A stretch of 64,000 nt of DNA, taken from contig OU612066.1 of assembly GCA_914767715.1 (NCBI GenBank), forward strand, positions 19,256,283 through 19,320,282, in the 5' to 3' direction. The notes beneath the pieces are model-generated. The model saw nothing but the letters and a program-made list of their open reading frames with translations, was not told the DNA's origin and made no database searches. Below are positions 23,876 through 37,689 of the stretch, one piece after another. How positions within the stretch are numbered: the first letter of the stretch is position 1; each line of letters begins with the position of its first letter. This stretch comes from Membranipora membranacea (lineage: Eukaryota; Bryozoa; Gymnolaemata; Cheilostomatida; Membraniporidae). The position numbers and the translations under genes are program-made.

Positions 23876-26800
23876 TTATGCTTTCATGTGCTCCAGCAGT
23901 CTGTATGTGGGATTTTCATATCCATTCTACAATAAAGAATTGAAGTGATCACCATTCTCTGTCTGCTCAAAACAAACTAATCAGCTGCGGCTGTACTGAG
24001 TGCTCTCATGATGTTGTATCTTAAATAAAACTTAAGCCCCAGAGATAAAGCATGTCAAGCTCTACCCTAAAGTAAGTGAAATTAAGCCTGGCTCAGGTTG
24101 TTATCTTGTAGGGCGAGCATTTCCTGTTTCACTAGCTTGGCGATCATACTTTTGACAGAGATTCATTGTCAAATGTTAACATGTCAGTGGTAAGGCAGTT
24201 ATTTCTTCAATGTTCACTAACAATGATATTTTGTAGTTGTTCTCTCATTGAACTAGTTGTTAAAAGAGAGAACAACTACAAGATGTTGTTGTTTCTGAAC
24301 CTTGCGGAAATTATATTCAAAAACAAGAAAATATTGACTGATCAGTTATTTCAATTGAGAGATGTAAGTTAAAATTGATTACGGCTGCTAACTGAAGTAG
24401 TTTTTATACATATCAGCTCAGTTAATGCTGTCTATTGAATCTGTCTTATGCTATCAAACTGAGCAAAAACAACTACTTTTTCAGGATCCGGGTGTTCATC
24501 AGAATTGACTATCCGGGCTCTTACCTGCATGGCAGCGATATGTCTGTCTTCAGGTGATAGCTCAGGGGCATCCACGGCCACCTCCAGATAGTGATTGTTC
24601 AGTCTGTTTGACTTTCTTGAACGCTTCTTTACAATAAGGATAGCGAACACAACAACCATCATTGCAGCGATCACTCCTACCATAATAAACCATAACACTG
24701 AATGTCTATGTAAAGTAAAGCGTATCTGGTATCTAAAGTGCTCCAATGGCAGTAGGTTTAGTCAAAAAATTGTTTTCTATATGGCTGACTAAAAAAGTCA
24801 CTTGGCTAACAGAATTCTGTGAGGTCCAGCAACTGCTAATACTGACCTTATTTTTCGTAGATTGAAAAGCAGATTTTATGCATTGTCCAAGTTCAACTCT
24901 TTTTATCCGACCAATATGCAATGTGAATATTTTGTGCAGTCTCTTATATTACCGATTTTATTATTTAATTCAGAAGTTTGGTTTAACTCTTGCACGGCCA
25001 AGGAGAGATCGCGGCTATTATCTCCTTTTTCTACCTCATACAGCTGTGACAATCCTAATTTGATCTCAGACCGAATTTTTAGTACTGCAGTAAATTTTAT
25101 TAATGACGAAGAGCATATTTTTAACAAACATTATGTTCCAGGTAGGACAATATCTTTATCAGCGCCGCACAACTCGATTTTTAAACATTTTCATACCTTT
25201 TAGTATCAGACTCCTAAATGATAAAGCCTTCTTACAGTCACTATAATTTTGCTTCATCATTGATGATACACAGTAAAACAATCTCTCTCTTGTAATGAAT
25301 ACTTTACTCACCACAGGCAATGGCAACAGATGCTCCAGCTCCTAGGTTAGAGCTAACACCGCTCTGTCTACTGTTCAGTCCTTGTACCTCAGCGTTCATC
25401 TCCTGGGCTCTCAAGTTGTTAACCTGTGCACAAACGTTACAGCAGTGTAAGAGGTGCAACGGCAGAATGCCATTTGAATGGCACAAGTATCTGGTTGCAA
25501 TGACAATGACATATGTCTCAGGGGGAATACGCAACCATTAGCATATCTAGTTAGTCTGCACTTCACTGTGTGATGAACACCAGACCAGACACAGTTGTTA
25601 CAAGGTTGGAGGTACGCAATCGTCGCAAAATAGAACAAGAAGTTCAGAGTGATCTAGGGACAATTAAGTGGTAAATGAAAGGAAATCATAGATGAAATTA
25701 ACCTTAGAATAATCGGAGGTCTTTCTCCAGCTAATAACCTTCAAAATGTCCCAAGAACGGTCCAACGAGCAAATGCTGAGAGGGACAACTGCAACGCCTC
25801 ATTACACTGCTTCTGATTGCCCAAGAGGGTCAGTTTTTGGACTGTTTTGAAGCTGTTCAGCTGTAGAAACAACTTTGATAATTAAAACTATACTTCTTGT
25901 ATGCTGTCAAGCACACGAAAAATTCAAATATTGCTACGAGAGGGAAATTACCTGCAGAGCGTGTTCATCCTCAGGTTCTTCCTCTTCATCTAGACTAGCC
26001 ACATCAACTACAATAGCTGGTTTCTTCACAAAGTCTATAATAACAAGAACAATAATGGTCAATATGTGGATGGGAGCATTGAACAGTATCGCTGATAAAC
26101 TCATTTTTGCCTATTAGGCCAAGATTATAGCAAATAAAACGATTTGCGGGGAAACTGTTGTGATGAACCACACTTTAATTTTGTTATGATAGCTGAATGA
26201 GGTAAAACGTTTCTCATTGTAAATTTTAACAGCATGTTAACCTAATGCTGCCAGTTGATGAATTCTGTATTGCTCGGAGATGACTAATCGAGGCTTTGAG
26301 CTATACAGGTTTTGATAAGCACACATTTCCCTGACTGGCAGCAGTAATATAAGTATGTTATGAATAAATAAGACATAAACGTCACATACACTGCAAAGAA
26401 ACCAGACAAAACATTATAACAAACAGTTTTGTCAAGATTTTGATCTGTGGATAGCTGACTCTAGTATTTTTGTATAAGCAGAACTATTACTGAATAGAGC
26501 ATAAAGGGCAGTATGTACGACCATACACAAAATCGGAATGATAATGATGTGCACATACATATATTACAACATGGTAATGACTATTAAGTAGTACTTTCAC
26601 AATTAATAGAGGAACTGCTATTTTATAACTGTACCATTACGGTATTATTTCGAATGATCAGTAACAAACTAGTACTATTTGATATCTGCGTGGTGGATGT
26701 AAGCCCTATATGGTGTACTATCCTTGGTTTAGTTATACATTCTAGCAATGGACTTTTAAAAAATCTAATACTGTAATATGTACTACCACCACAGACTATG

Positions 26801-29800
26801 GATATACCTATAGTCTCTGCTATGTCCATATAACATATAACATATAACATTAGACAGGTACATGCGCCATATTGTGAAGGTTAACTTCAAGGCAGTAGAT
26901 TGTATACTATCGTTGTTGATACAAGTCTTGATTGTTTTTTCTAACCTTTCAGGCAGGAAATTGGTGAGCTGACGCCGGCCAGCATTACATATGATGGGCC
27001 ACCGATATAGCTTTGGAAAATAAATACAGCTACTAAATTTAGAAAGCTTGACGGGGACATCAACTGGCTACAACTGTGAAGGGCAAACATTTACCACAAG
27101 TCAATACCACAAGTCAATACAACAAGTCAATACGACAAGTGATAAAATTAATTGTATTTATGCTGGGAATGTAAATTTTGACCCTTGGGACATAAAAGTT
27201 ACTAACAATGTTAGTATGAATCACAGTCAAACTGTAAGCCGAAGGTGACAATTCCTACAGCAGCAAACATCTGGCCAGTTTGATATACCTAGCTACCAAT
27301 CTGTGTTTTGCTGACCAGCAGATACCATTATTTCAGTTGCTGATAACTCATATTAGGATGTGATCACTCCACTTGTAACATCACTTAATGCAAACCAAAC
27401 CATACAGCACCGAGCTGTGGAGGTCTGCTGACAAAGATGAATATCGCATCAAAGCTGTTATAAATGAAACATATTATAAACTCGTAGCTTAGATATATAT
27501 GAATGAGGGCAGGTTACATCATCACAGAGGCACAACTTACCTGTTTTGCTGAGCTTCTCAGCGTACATCTTGTACATATTCTTATTATCTTCAGTAGACG
27601 CAGCGCTCTTCTCTATCTTGACATTGATCTTGGGTTGTTGTGGTGCTGCTGGTTTGACTTCATCTACTTCTATCTCTGGTAGCATTGGAGGTTCAGGAGA
27701 GGTTTTGGGTGTAACCTAAAGAAAAGAGTGTAATAGATAGGCCTACACGTCTGAGGCGTCACTTCAACCTATAAACCGTTGGATCTTAGACTTAATAAAT
27801 TAATCTAATGCGTATAAAACGATTAGTGCTAATTACCAATTTAATATTCAAGTGGAAAAGTTGAAAAAAGTAATTGAATTATATGTCTGGATGAGAAGCG
27901 ATGTTCATTATCCTGTCTAAATCACTTGAACAGATGGAGGGATATACTGATCAAGTGCTGGGAGTACGAGGTGCTCCACCCTATGACTAACTAGACCATC
28001 CCTTCTAACCCATAAAGGAATCATACTGTAGGCAGCAATACTCAGACTACAGCCGGCAAGTTCTATGAAAACTGGAAGCCCTCGAGTATTAACTATTTAA
28101 AATATTGATCATAGTGCAGCCCACTTGCTTTGTCATAACAGTTTTGTTCAAAAATAATAAAAATCAATGTTGAGACATGTTTCCAGGCTCGGCAGCTCCA
28201 TTATTCCAGTCACTTAACCGGAAATGTGATGTTGATATTTCAAAAAGGTCAAAAGGAGATGCGTCACTGACTTAATAAAAAGGTGGTAATCAGAAATAGA
28301 AGCCATTGACACCTGACTATAGGTCTGAGTACATGTTGTGTACATCATCAATACAATATGACATTTCAGTTCTCATGTTTAAGCGTAACATGCCTATATA
28401 TCTATAATCTACAATAACGCTTATTTCAGTTTCAAATATAGATGTTTACATGTAACCAAGATGTAACATGCACGCACGTGTATGTACCTGTTACTTGCTT
28501 GGGTACATACATGAGCAAGCATAGCTGAAACTGAACCTGTTATCGAATTCACGACAGAGATTACCTATACATTTGCTACCATTGCAATAGCATACAGTCT
28601 CTTTTATTGCATTATACTCTACTTATCTAGCAGTATAATAATACATATTTTTGCCATATCATTAGGACTATTGAAGCAATAATTAAAAGTAACCGTGTGC
28701 CAAATCCTAACCATTGCTGCTTTCGAGAAGCGAGCTCACCATCTCAAACACTCTTCTCTAAATTTTTCGCAATCAACAGGAGACTTGAAAACAGCAGAAA
28801 GCTAAATAAAAGTTTTACTAATCAGCGGAAGATCAGCAGCAGGAGCAGCAGTGTCACTGTTTGGTAGATTAGGTAGGCTTACCGGTGCAGAGGTTAGAGT
28901 CTTGAACTGTGTGACTGTTTTATCCAGACTAACAAATGTCTTGGCTACCCAAGCCTTCATACTGGTCTTCATCTTCTCGACTACATTCTTATCCTTCAGT
29001 GTATCCAACAAATCTATACTCTGATTGATCCTCGTGCTGCAAGTGATGAAAATACAGTTGGGATATGATCAAATGTAGCATACCACTATATCAAATAAGA
29101 TAATGTAGCGCAGAAATACAGGTTGAGCCCATGGAATATCAACGTAGACATGAACGAAAATGGTCTGAGGATACAATTTGGTAGACTAACTAAGTTGACT
29201 CATGACTGATCGATTGACTGATTGTTGAAAAAGCATACTGCTGTGTTTGAGGATCTCTTCATCAGCAGCGGCGGAGGCAACAGCAGGCCTTACCTGATAA
29301 GTGTGATATGTTCGATGGTAGCTGGTAGCATATGCTGAGCTGCCTGAGTATCACGAGATCTTACTTTGATGAAGTGTTTGATACAGTGATGTGCATCCTT
29401 CTCCTCCACACTGATATACTTCTGTAACATCTCTACTATGTACTCAACCTGCAGTGTACACATCAAACAAACATGAACAGTTCAGAGTCATGTGAACATA
29501 ACTTGCAGATGAAAAATTGGGGAGAAAAAAATAATATTTTATCAATTTGCATCGTTCCAGTCCTAGAACTTGGTCAGTCTTAATCGATAAGTTCTCTGAA
29601 TTCTACCGAGGATGTTGGAAGTTGGTCCAGTGTCCCAACAAACAACAAATAGCATGTATTTTTGTTGCTTCATCTAATCGATGGGATTATGGAAGTCAAG
29701 TGAATTATGATCTAGGGAATAGAAACAGTGGTGCCTAGTAAGGAAACAAACACAGCATCAATGTTACGCAATTAATTCTCTGTCTGTTTTGAGTGAGATT

Positions 29801-32800
29801 AAGCTCGGGATTTTGAAATATTAGGTGTTTGTTCCAGTCTGATCTGCTGTGATTAAGGAATTCCACAGGGTTCATCACGTTGCCATGACTAAGTTGTGGA
29901 CATATGAGAGGAAAATCATTATCATGTATGTATGAAATAATACATCAGCGCCTAGATCGAAGCAATCACAGCCAACTCAAGTGGCCAATCTTCGTCTAAG
30001 AAATACAGTGTAATATAAAGATACATAATAACATCCTTTGTGCTTCAGTCTCAGGTAAATTATATACCTTACATAGTATATCTATAACCATACAGGCTTT
30101 CTCTAAATAGTATAGCTGAATGATTGCTTGCGTTGCAAAAATACCAGGCATTGCTCAAGGCAATGCTTGCTATTACAGTATAGAATATCTTCCCAGATAC
30201 AAGTTATTTGAGCAATGCTCTTACAATTTTTGATGTGAAGCATTGTAACTTGTGGAAGCATTGTAACTTGTGAACGCATTATCCAAATAGAAGACTATCT
30301 AGTCAAAACATTGCCAGCTGATCAACAAATACATGATTGTATGCATACACCGTTTCAAGATCCTCCAGTGTCAATTTGATATATCAACTGTATGTTAGAG
30401 ATAGCATCACCTTGTTCTTGTTGCACTGATAATACTATTCAGAGAGCTCAACCTGGTTCTGGATCATCAGTTCCGTTTGGATGTAACAACATTATAACTC
30501 ATAAAAAGGTTCATCACTGTCAAAACTCAACCTCAGTTATGAAGTGTTGTTCTGATAACAATGTTTCATGTTTACCAACAGAAAAGTTACTACAACAACA
30601 TTCATCTACCAGTAGGTGATGAATGTTGTTGTAGTAACCGTTCTGTTGGTAAACATGAAACATTGTTAGGTGATGTGATTGTAGGTTAGATGTAGGTGAT
30701 GGTTTTAGCCTCTGGTTGTTATTCTAATACTGCAGCTGTAACCACTCACATCATAGTACTGGCTCTGTAGCTCCTCCATCAGTTTCTGCATGGTCACTCT
30801 CTTCTTATAGTTAAGATTAGCCTGCACGTGCTGCTGGTGGACAGCGTCCATCTGGAGAGCTTTACCGTCATTCTGTGCCTTGAATTAAATTGGGTTGATT
30901 GTATGAGAATAAGTCAGCATACACCAAGGTTTGTTTTATTTATCTAATGAACAATGTACAAAACAGAAGTGAGTCAGTCTGTATGTTTTTTTCACCATAC
31001 CATTATATACATGCTGAGATATCCAAGCATATGATGATGGACTCTAGAATATAATGTAATATTCCTCTGTGGGATAACCCGATACTACAGGACCTCATGT
31101 AAAATGTAAATAGACTAAGTATTGATGTCTGTAAGCAAACCTGGAGAGCAAAGTATTCCTTCTGATATCTGTCAGTGATGTCTGTATTCTGTGTCTCAGC
31201 CTTTTTAGGATCGTTAGCCTTTAGTTTAGTTACTCTATCTCTGGCCTCAGACCAAGCCTTCATTAGCTATAATATAAAACACAACACAATCCAAACATAC
31301 AAGTATATTACCTCTGCTAAAACAGACCGGTTGGTGATCATAGAAATATATGTAGGACAGCAGCAGTCAATCAAACACGTATTTAGAAGCATTATAAGCT
31401 GATATACCTACAACAGTTCATGCAGGCAATTTCCGCCATTGACAGATCTGAATCAGTTAATAACGCAATCATTGCTGCTACTATCTATCACTTATTTTTA
31501 AAACCTAGTAAAATATACTAACACTTCGTAATCATATCAAGAATAACCAGCCCCCCCCCCCCCACAGTTTACCCTTTACATTTTGCCACTGCCCCAGAGT
31601 AGTCAAGATCAGGACTTTTTGTACATTCAACGAGTGTTACACAGGCAAACCAATGGACTACTCACCGATGAGGTGGTAACCGCTCAGTTCAAAAATACTG
31701 TGCATTGTACTGAATCCACATTAATACTTTTGGATGAGCATCAAATCATCGGATTCACAACGCTGAGCAACCCTTGGGCAGTCGGTGGCCACAAACTCAT
31801 TTAGTATTGAATGCACTCAATCCTGGGTTGACCAAACTTATCACCATACTGATACACGCTATGTAGAAAATGAAGCCCGAGGGCTCTTGACATTACTCAT
31901 GTTTTACGTCTTTGATACCATATAACAAACTAACTGGGTACATTATGACAAACACAATCCTTCAAAGAGGGTAGAGATTTATTGTATCAGGTTTCCCAAC
32001 GCACTGACGACATTGGTATTTATCAGCTCGACTGACTAGGACATGACTGACTGACATGACTCGAGGAAAACTTTATTTTGTATTTTAGTTATGTTGCTAA
32101 CATAAAAGGCCACTAGGATGTCTTTAATATTTATAAGATGGTCCCTGGCAGCTTATATGATCATATTAGCTAGAACAAGCTTGACTAGCTATCGATTATC
32201 CTGTAGAGATGATTAAAAACATTACATCATCAACAAAATGGGTTTAGCTTTTACTATCGTGTAGCAGAGTATTGAATCTGTATTGAATGAACTGAGCTCA
32301 GTATTGATTGCAACTCTTTGAAAGCACTACATGTCCTAGCAATGAATTTTTTAACAAGGATGCATACCAGTAACTGCTAACAACATATGCAAGCTGCTCA
32401 GCATTTTTTATAAGGGAGCCCCTAATCTGGGTCGAAGGCCTGAGATGACGTTGGCCATCGAGTAGATGAACCTAATTTTGAGTTACCCCAAGACCATAAG
32501 TTGTATGGCTGCTGCTTGATGAAAGTAATTTGCTAATGAACACTAGAGAATAATCAGCCGAAAAATGACCACCCAAAGATTAAAAGTAACGCCACATTTA
32601 ACCAAGAACTGCCTTCGAAAAATGTTTCACTTTTCAATTAACTTGAATCACAGAGAGCGCTACTGACTCACTGAAGTAAAATATATATTTATACTACAGG
32701 TAACTCACACACAGTCTGATTAATGGATGTTTATATGACAGGTAACTCACACACAGTCTGATTAGTGGATGGTTTCCTCGATGACTTGTACTTACCTTGG

Positions 32801-35800
32801 TGACTGAGTCATGTTGTGAGGCGAGCATCTGTTTTTTAGCCAACTCATACATGTCATGTTCGTTATCATAGTCTCCGGTCACAGGAAGGTGCATGTACTT
32901 CTCTACCAAATCGAGACTGACTGGGTTCTTCTCATCCTTACCCGGCATGCTGACCTTGACATTGATTTTAGGTACATCGACTGCTGATGGAGTAGTCTCA
33001 GCTTCGTCCTTATCAACATCTTCATTATTGAAAAAATATCGTAGCAACTCAAATAACAAATTTGATGGCTTACTATTTTTTAACTCAATAAGAATCACAA
33101 GTTGCTAGGTAGACAATGATAGGTTGACATCATAGACCTACTAATAATATTACTATTATTATTATTATTAGTAGGTCTATGGTTGACATTGAAAAGAGCA
33201 TTACAATGGGCCAACCAAACACTGATGAGTTTATTGGCCTGCAGGCTTTTGCTGTAGGATCCGATGTTTTCCATTATTAGATTCAGTTTGACATTAACAA
33301 GTAGGCTTAGAGGAGACAAACCTGCAGGACAGCAGACAAACTCAACACCAGTAAACATATCAGTCCCACACGGCAGCAGCATAGCAAAACTATCCGTGTC
33401 CATCTGGTGAAGATCGCTGCATGACTTCTTAGCGACATCGGCCCAGTAATCAAACTTGTTACACTGATCTTTATCATGTATATGATCAAACTGACACTTA
33501 TGTGGTACAACTAGGGCATCACTCTGGAACGGTCCTGTCAAACATCTGAAAAAACAGAATCATAGGCCTATTGTGAGCTTAAATTTGCAGGAGCTCGGAG
33601 TGTGCATGAACAATTGTTATATATCGGTTGGTTAGGTAGATCTATTATAGGAAACAAGGTGATATGAATCTCTACTGCAGACAAGGATGGTCTAACGCCA
33701 GCAAAATAAAACTTACTTGATACCATATTATCAGGTAGTTAATATTTCAGATCAAAACAAAGAAATTAGACATATTAGACTTCATTGTACACAGGCACCT
33801 GTCCTGCCACTTTCATAGATTAAGTTATTGCCAGGACTACATGGTGTCATATCTTGGGGGAATGGGGTTCATTTATGTTTTGGTCCGAGACACTTTTGGC
33901 GTGTGGAAAGTACATAAAATGTTTTAGAGAACATGAAGCTGTGTATATAAGTCATGGCCTACTTGAATAAAACTGATAGATTATACACTGCCAAGGATTT
34001 TACAAAGGCTTTTGTCAAGTTAGAAGGTTAAATGAATTCATAACTGAGTTCAGCCATTGTTCTCATTCAAGCACAGGGGATCACTTGAGTCTTATTTGGG
34101 TCAACACAAAGAACTCAATCAGCTAGTACTAGTACCCTGTGCACATTATAATAGACCAGCCACCTGTGAAAACATAATGTAATATCACCTACACCTCCAA
34201 GTACCAAGATAACATTAATAACCCAATGTACTTGGAGCTAGCCCATAGGTTTGCTAATTAAGTAATTAGTAAACAACACAATGTGAATTAAGACAATTCA
34301 GGTATCAAATTTATCGGAAACTTGATAAGCTCCATGTGAACAGTTCTGACTCACACAGGTGCACTGGATCCTTATAATTATTGGGCCATTACACAGTGAT
34401 AGGTCCATGTCTATTATACAGTGATAGGTACATTTCATGTCCATTTTCATGTATTTTGATAACATTACACTATAAGCGCATGACCCATAAACATATGTAA
34501 TATTATGGCAAGGGACACATACAGTTTTATGTAATTGTGAGATTTCTCACTTGGGATTAGAGCCAAATGTGAGGGGGGGGGGGCATTGTGCACCTGCCTA
34601 GAATGGTGCTTAGATCTAGTCAGCAACCATAGTACTATCTATGGTATATGGTCTAATAATATTTACTTGTTGAAATCTTTTAACCCCCCCCCTCCCTCGA
34701 AGCCAACATTCTAAGAGGATACAAGTATCAGACATAAAACCTAGAACATTTTGTAATCCATGAGCGACTGAGTCCTGAGGGATTGAACTATGTGTCACAA
34801 ACATCATCTGCGATGATTGAGACTTTTGTTATGAAGCAGGTGATAATTTGACAGGGTAAGGAGATAATTTGTGGTTAGAATAAAATTATAGTTCAGGTAT
34901 TTGATATCAATGTGACAAAGAGATTAAATCTCTCCAACCCAAGAGACAAGATGGAATACATCTAGGCTAAGTTTTTTCTTCACGATATGGAGGTCAAAAA
35001 TCTAGGTGGCTTGATTCTTGTCATGTTGCTCCCCATTCAAAGCTAAGGTAAGGCAAATTTCCACATTGAACACATTAGTAAACTTGTTATTATACCTGTA
35101 TGGACGAACTTTGAAGGTTTCAGCAGCAGAGCAATCCTTATCACCTAATGGACACCAGCCTTTAATGGTCATAAGATCTGATGTCTCCACAATGTTAGTA
35201 ATTTCCAAAGAAGGATAAACTGTTTTACAGTAATTTAAGATGTTATCCTTGCTTTCCAGACAGTCTGTACGGCTGTCACTATACCATCCATCTTTGGGGT
35301 CCATATGCATAGCCCCCTTGTTACATACAAACGCCACCATAGGGTCATACTGAGTTCCACCAACAACCAAGCCAATACCTGTAAAAAATAGTAGAGTGTA
35401 GAACAGTCTGTAAGCGTTACTGTGGTAGCAATGTAGGCTGTCCATCCTGTGTTTAAATTTCATGGTTAAAATCATGAAACGGACAATGTGAACACATAGG
35501 GAGTTAGCAAGGCCAGTAAGGCCCATGTATCTTTTTGAAGCACGGTTATGAAGGAATTGTCAAGTGTCATTACAACTTGTATCAGATGTGACCTGTATAG
35601 CTTTTCAGAGCCACGCTGTCCATTTACATGGCCAAACCTATATCAGTTACATGACAAGTTGTTTCATTTTATGGAGCGCATCATCATTGACAACTTGTTG
35701 GATAACAAATTTAAATCTGTAATTAGATCATCAGGGACCAGTTTCAAGTCTTGGTCAGTTAATCATCATCATGGGTACCTACTAGCTAAGCAATGAACTC

Positions 35801-36281
35801 CCTCTTCATTGCTCGAAAAATTGGACGAAAAATGAATCATTTATGATTCATCCTTTCAACAAGAATTGAATGTACATGATATTTATAGGGGATGACAGTA
35901 CCAGGTTCATCATTACTTTAGGTTTACGAATGAATGAATGTCGATCAATTCAATCACTTGTCTTGTGTCGAACCTGTGATATCTTAGGGGCCACAATTAG
36001 GAAATGAGATGGTCCTATATATCTATCCTATGGCCATTGTTTGTTGCTGTTACTTTCACCATCAGTAAGGAACTTACTAATTACAAAACAAACATTGAAA
36101 ATACAAAACATATGAATACTTACTTACTACAGAACAGCAATGAGAGGGAGTACACACATAAAATACATATAATATAATACTTTATTAAAGTATACACAGT
36201 ACAAGTACAATAATGTAAGTAAGTATGATTTTGATATCACTCACCTATAACCACCAAAATGGGCACCACTTGGTACCTCAT
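23876..36281 (-). CDS. APP: Amyloid precursor protein (APP/APPL family), 13 exons, 641 aa
   Basis: Type I membrane protein of the APP family (cell adhesion and signalling; cleaved by secretases). Exons in coding order: 36245-36281, 35096-35378, 33322-33545, 32796-33019, 31141-31266, 30750-30878, 29294-29448, 28883-29036, 27541-27715, 25952-26034, 25312-25423, 24525-24697, 23876-23926; all phases agree. Signal peptide: MRYQVVPILVVIGIGLVV. E1 growth-factor-like part begins VAFVCNKGAMHM; the copper-binding-type domain ends GVEFVCCPA; E2 spans YELAKKQM to SLDLVEKYMH-type linkers and includes ISVEEKDAHHCIKHFIKVR and TRINQSIDLL. One transmembrane segment lies near residues 568-590, followed by KKRSRK. 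The tail has SPEDRH and, in a separate 51-nt exon, GYENPTY (NPTY at residues 630-633). There is no Kunitz domain. The start of exon 12 is chosen by phase: a nearby alternative acceptor (24705) would not join in frame. Convergent with GTDC1. Confidence 0.95.
24050..24303. repeat. Foldback-containing repeat, copy 2 (APP last intron)
   Basis: A diverged copy of the element at 19543-19706: AAGTGAAATTAAGCC, then ATTTTGTAGTTGTTCTCTC facing AGAGAGAACAACTACAAGAT. It carries extra sequence between the leader and the hairpin. It lies between APP exons 12 and 13. Confidence 0.6.
24811..25203 (+). mobile_element. Non-LTR retrotransposon fragment (ORF2 C-terminal end)
   Basis: An open frame contains RLKSRFYALSKFNSFYP, then QSLILPILLFNSEVWF and a Cys-containing tail, typical of the region after the reverse transcriptase palm in jockey/CR1-like elements. 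It lies inside an APP intron, on the strand opposite to APP. The catalytic palm is absent, so this is a truncated, dead copy. Confidence 0.65.
27086..27140. repeat. Short tandem repeat (13-bp unit, four copies)
   Basis: The unit CCACAAGTCAATA is repeated with small changes (CAACAAGTCAATA, CGACAAGTGATAA). It lies in an APP intron. Confidence 0.7.
30557..30667. repeat. Hairpin with ~50-bp arms (APP intron)
   Basis: AACAATGTTTCATGTTTACC on the left faces GGTAAACATGAAACATTGTT on the right, continuing through TACTACAACAACATTCATC / GATGAATGTTGTTGTAGTA with a loop of a few bases. The arms are nearly identical, so the inverted duplication is young. Confidence 0.75.
32697..32769. repeat. Direct repeat beside APP exon 4
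   Basis: GGTAACTCACACACAGTCTG is present twice, about 42 bp apart, each followed by ATTA(A/G)TGGATG. It lies just downstream (in transcription sense) of the donor of the exon at 32796-33019. Confidence 0.7.
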
Positions 36282-36536
36282 CCTGAATATATGGTGCCGC
36301 TTCTTTTCAATGAGTTTAACACAGTAGGGTATGAATAAAAGTAACAACCTCCACAACAGTCACCAAAAATACTTTTCCAGTATCTTAGCCCTTTCCCATC
36401 AATAACCCATTCAGAAAAGGTCACGTGATACCGTTAGTCCGAAGTAGGACTACACAAATAATTACTGGGGGGACAACTCTAAAATAGTAAAACATATGAC
36501 AGTGCTAACTGGGAGGGTGCAAACAGACAAAAAGAA

Positions 36537-36606
36537 GCCTGTCTTGACAAGCTTTGTTCGAACTTTGTTTGGTTGGGGGTTCAAACATAGCCTGTCAAGA
36601 CAGGCC
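36537..36606. mobile_element. Short inverted-repeat element, 'CCTGTCTTGACAAGC' family, copy 1
   Basis: The left end is GCCTGTCTTGACAAGCTTTG and the right end AGCCTGTCAAGACAGGC. A relative with the same ends lies at 51182-51273. The interior is short and non-coding. Confidence 0.6.
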
Positions 36607-37689
36607 AACCAAAAAGCTTGTCCCTCGTTCATGACCAAGAAATCAGGAGGTCACTGTGGATGAACTACCGGCCCGGAATACCACTCAGTGTCCCGGAGGC
36701 TCATTACCTTATTCTCCCCTGGTCCAGGGGTGTTTGGGATCTCCGGTGCAACTATTGAATTGGATTGTATCAGGATTGGGTTCAGTTCAACCTGAGCAGA
36801 CCTCTAGCTAGCGCTAACACAGTTGCGACTTTTTTCTGGAAAATCTTAATCTAGCGAAAACATTTATACAGAAATAGGGATGACTATAAAAAAGTGATTT
36901 ACATGAATCCCCTTCAAACCATTTCAATCTTTGTACATACAATGATAGTGAAAATATGACCACCGTCGGATTTCATATCTGACTCGAATTTAACTGAGTT
37001 GCAAACATCAAGGACCAATTGCAATAGAACCAAACGTTAAGCCACGGTTAAGCTGATCTTTTCTTTAGTTAGCTTTTTAGCTTTTTGCAGTTAGAATCCT
37101 AACCAGAATTCTGAGTCTCCTTGAATGGGAAACATATTCAGTAACATTTTCAATACATATCAATTACTGGCATCAAATCTACAGTCAAGTGTGACGGAAA
37201 AGGGAAAACTAGGTTCTACATAGTTCATTTCAGTCTGTATAATGTTGTATTCATCTATTCTAGTAACATTACCATGAATATTTACCAGCACAGAGCACAC
37301 GGGCCTATCACATATGACACAGATGGTCAACATACTTCAAAAATATAGAGATTTTAAACAAAACATACATTAGAAAAAAAAGTGATATACTAGACAATTT
37401 GGCACTTATTACTTGTAAGCTTTCACAAAGATAATTTTTTTTTACATGTCCACATATATTCCTGGATAAAACATCAGTACCCCACCACCATTGTGAGGAT
37501 AGCTTCGGAAGGGCACGTCATAGGCATGAAGGATTATATGGGAACAAGTATGTTTAATTAGAATGTGATCCTTGTGTTATTATCAAAAAGAAGAGCCACT
37601 TGAAACAAACCCAGGCAAAGATAGTCTACTTTCATATGGCTGGATGGTAGATCAGTATAAGTTGGTAAGTTGGTAAGTTCAGTATAAGT

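Noticed and set aside
24432-24746. APP C-terminus ending in VRARIVNS... without NPTY as the main product
   Set aside because: A perfect donor follows MQ, and a conserved GYENPTY exon joins in phase; read-through is kept only as a possible isoform.
27086-27140. CRISPR-like direct repeats
   Set aside because: The 13-bp units are contiguous without spacers, in an intron of an animal gene; a simple tandem repeat.
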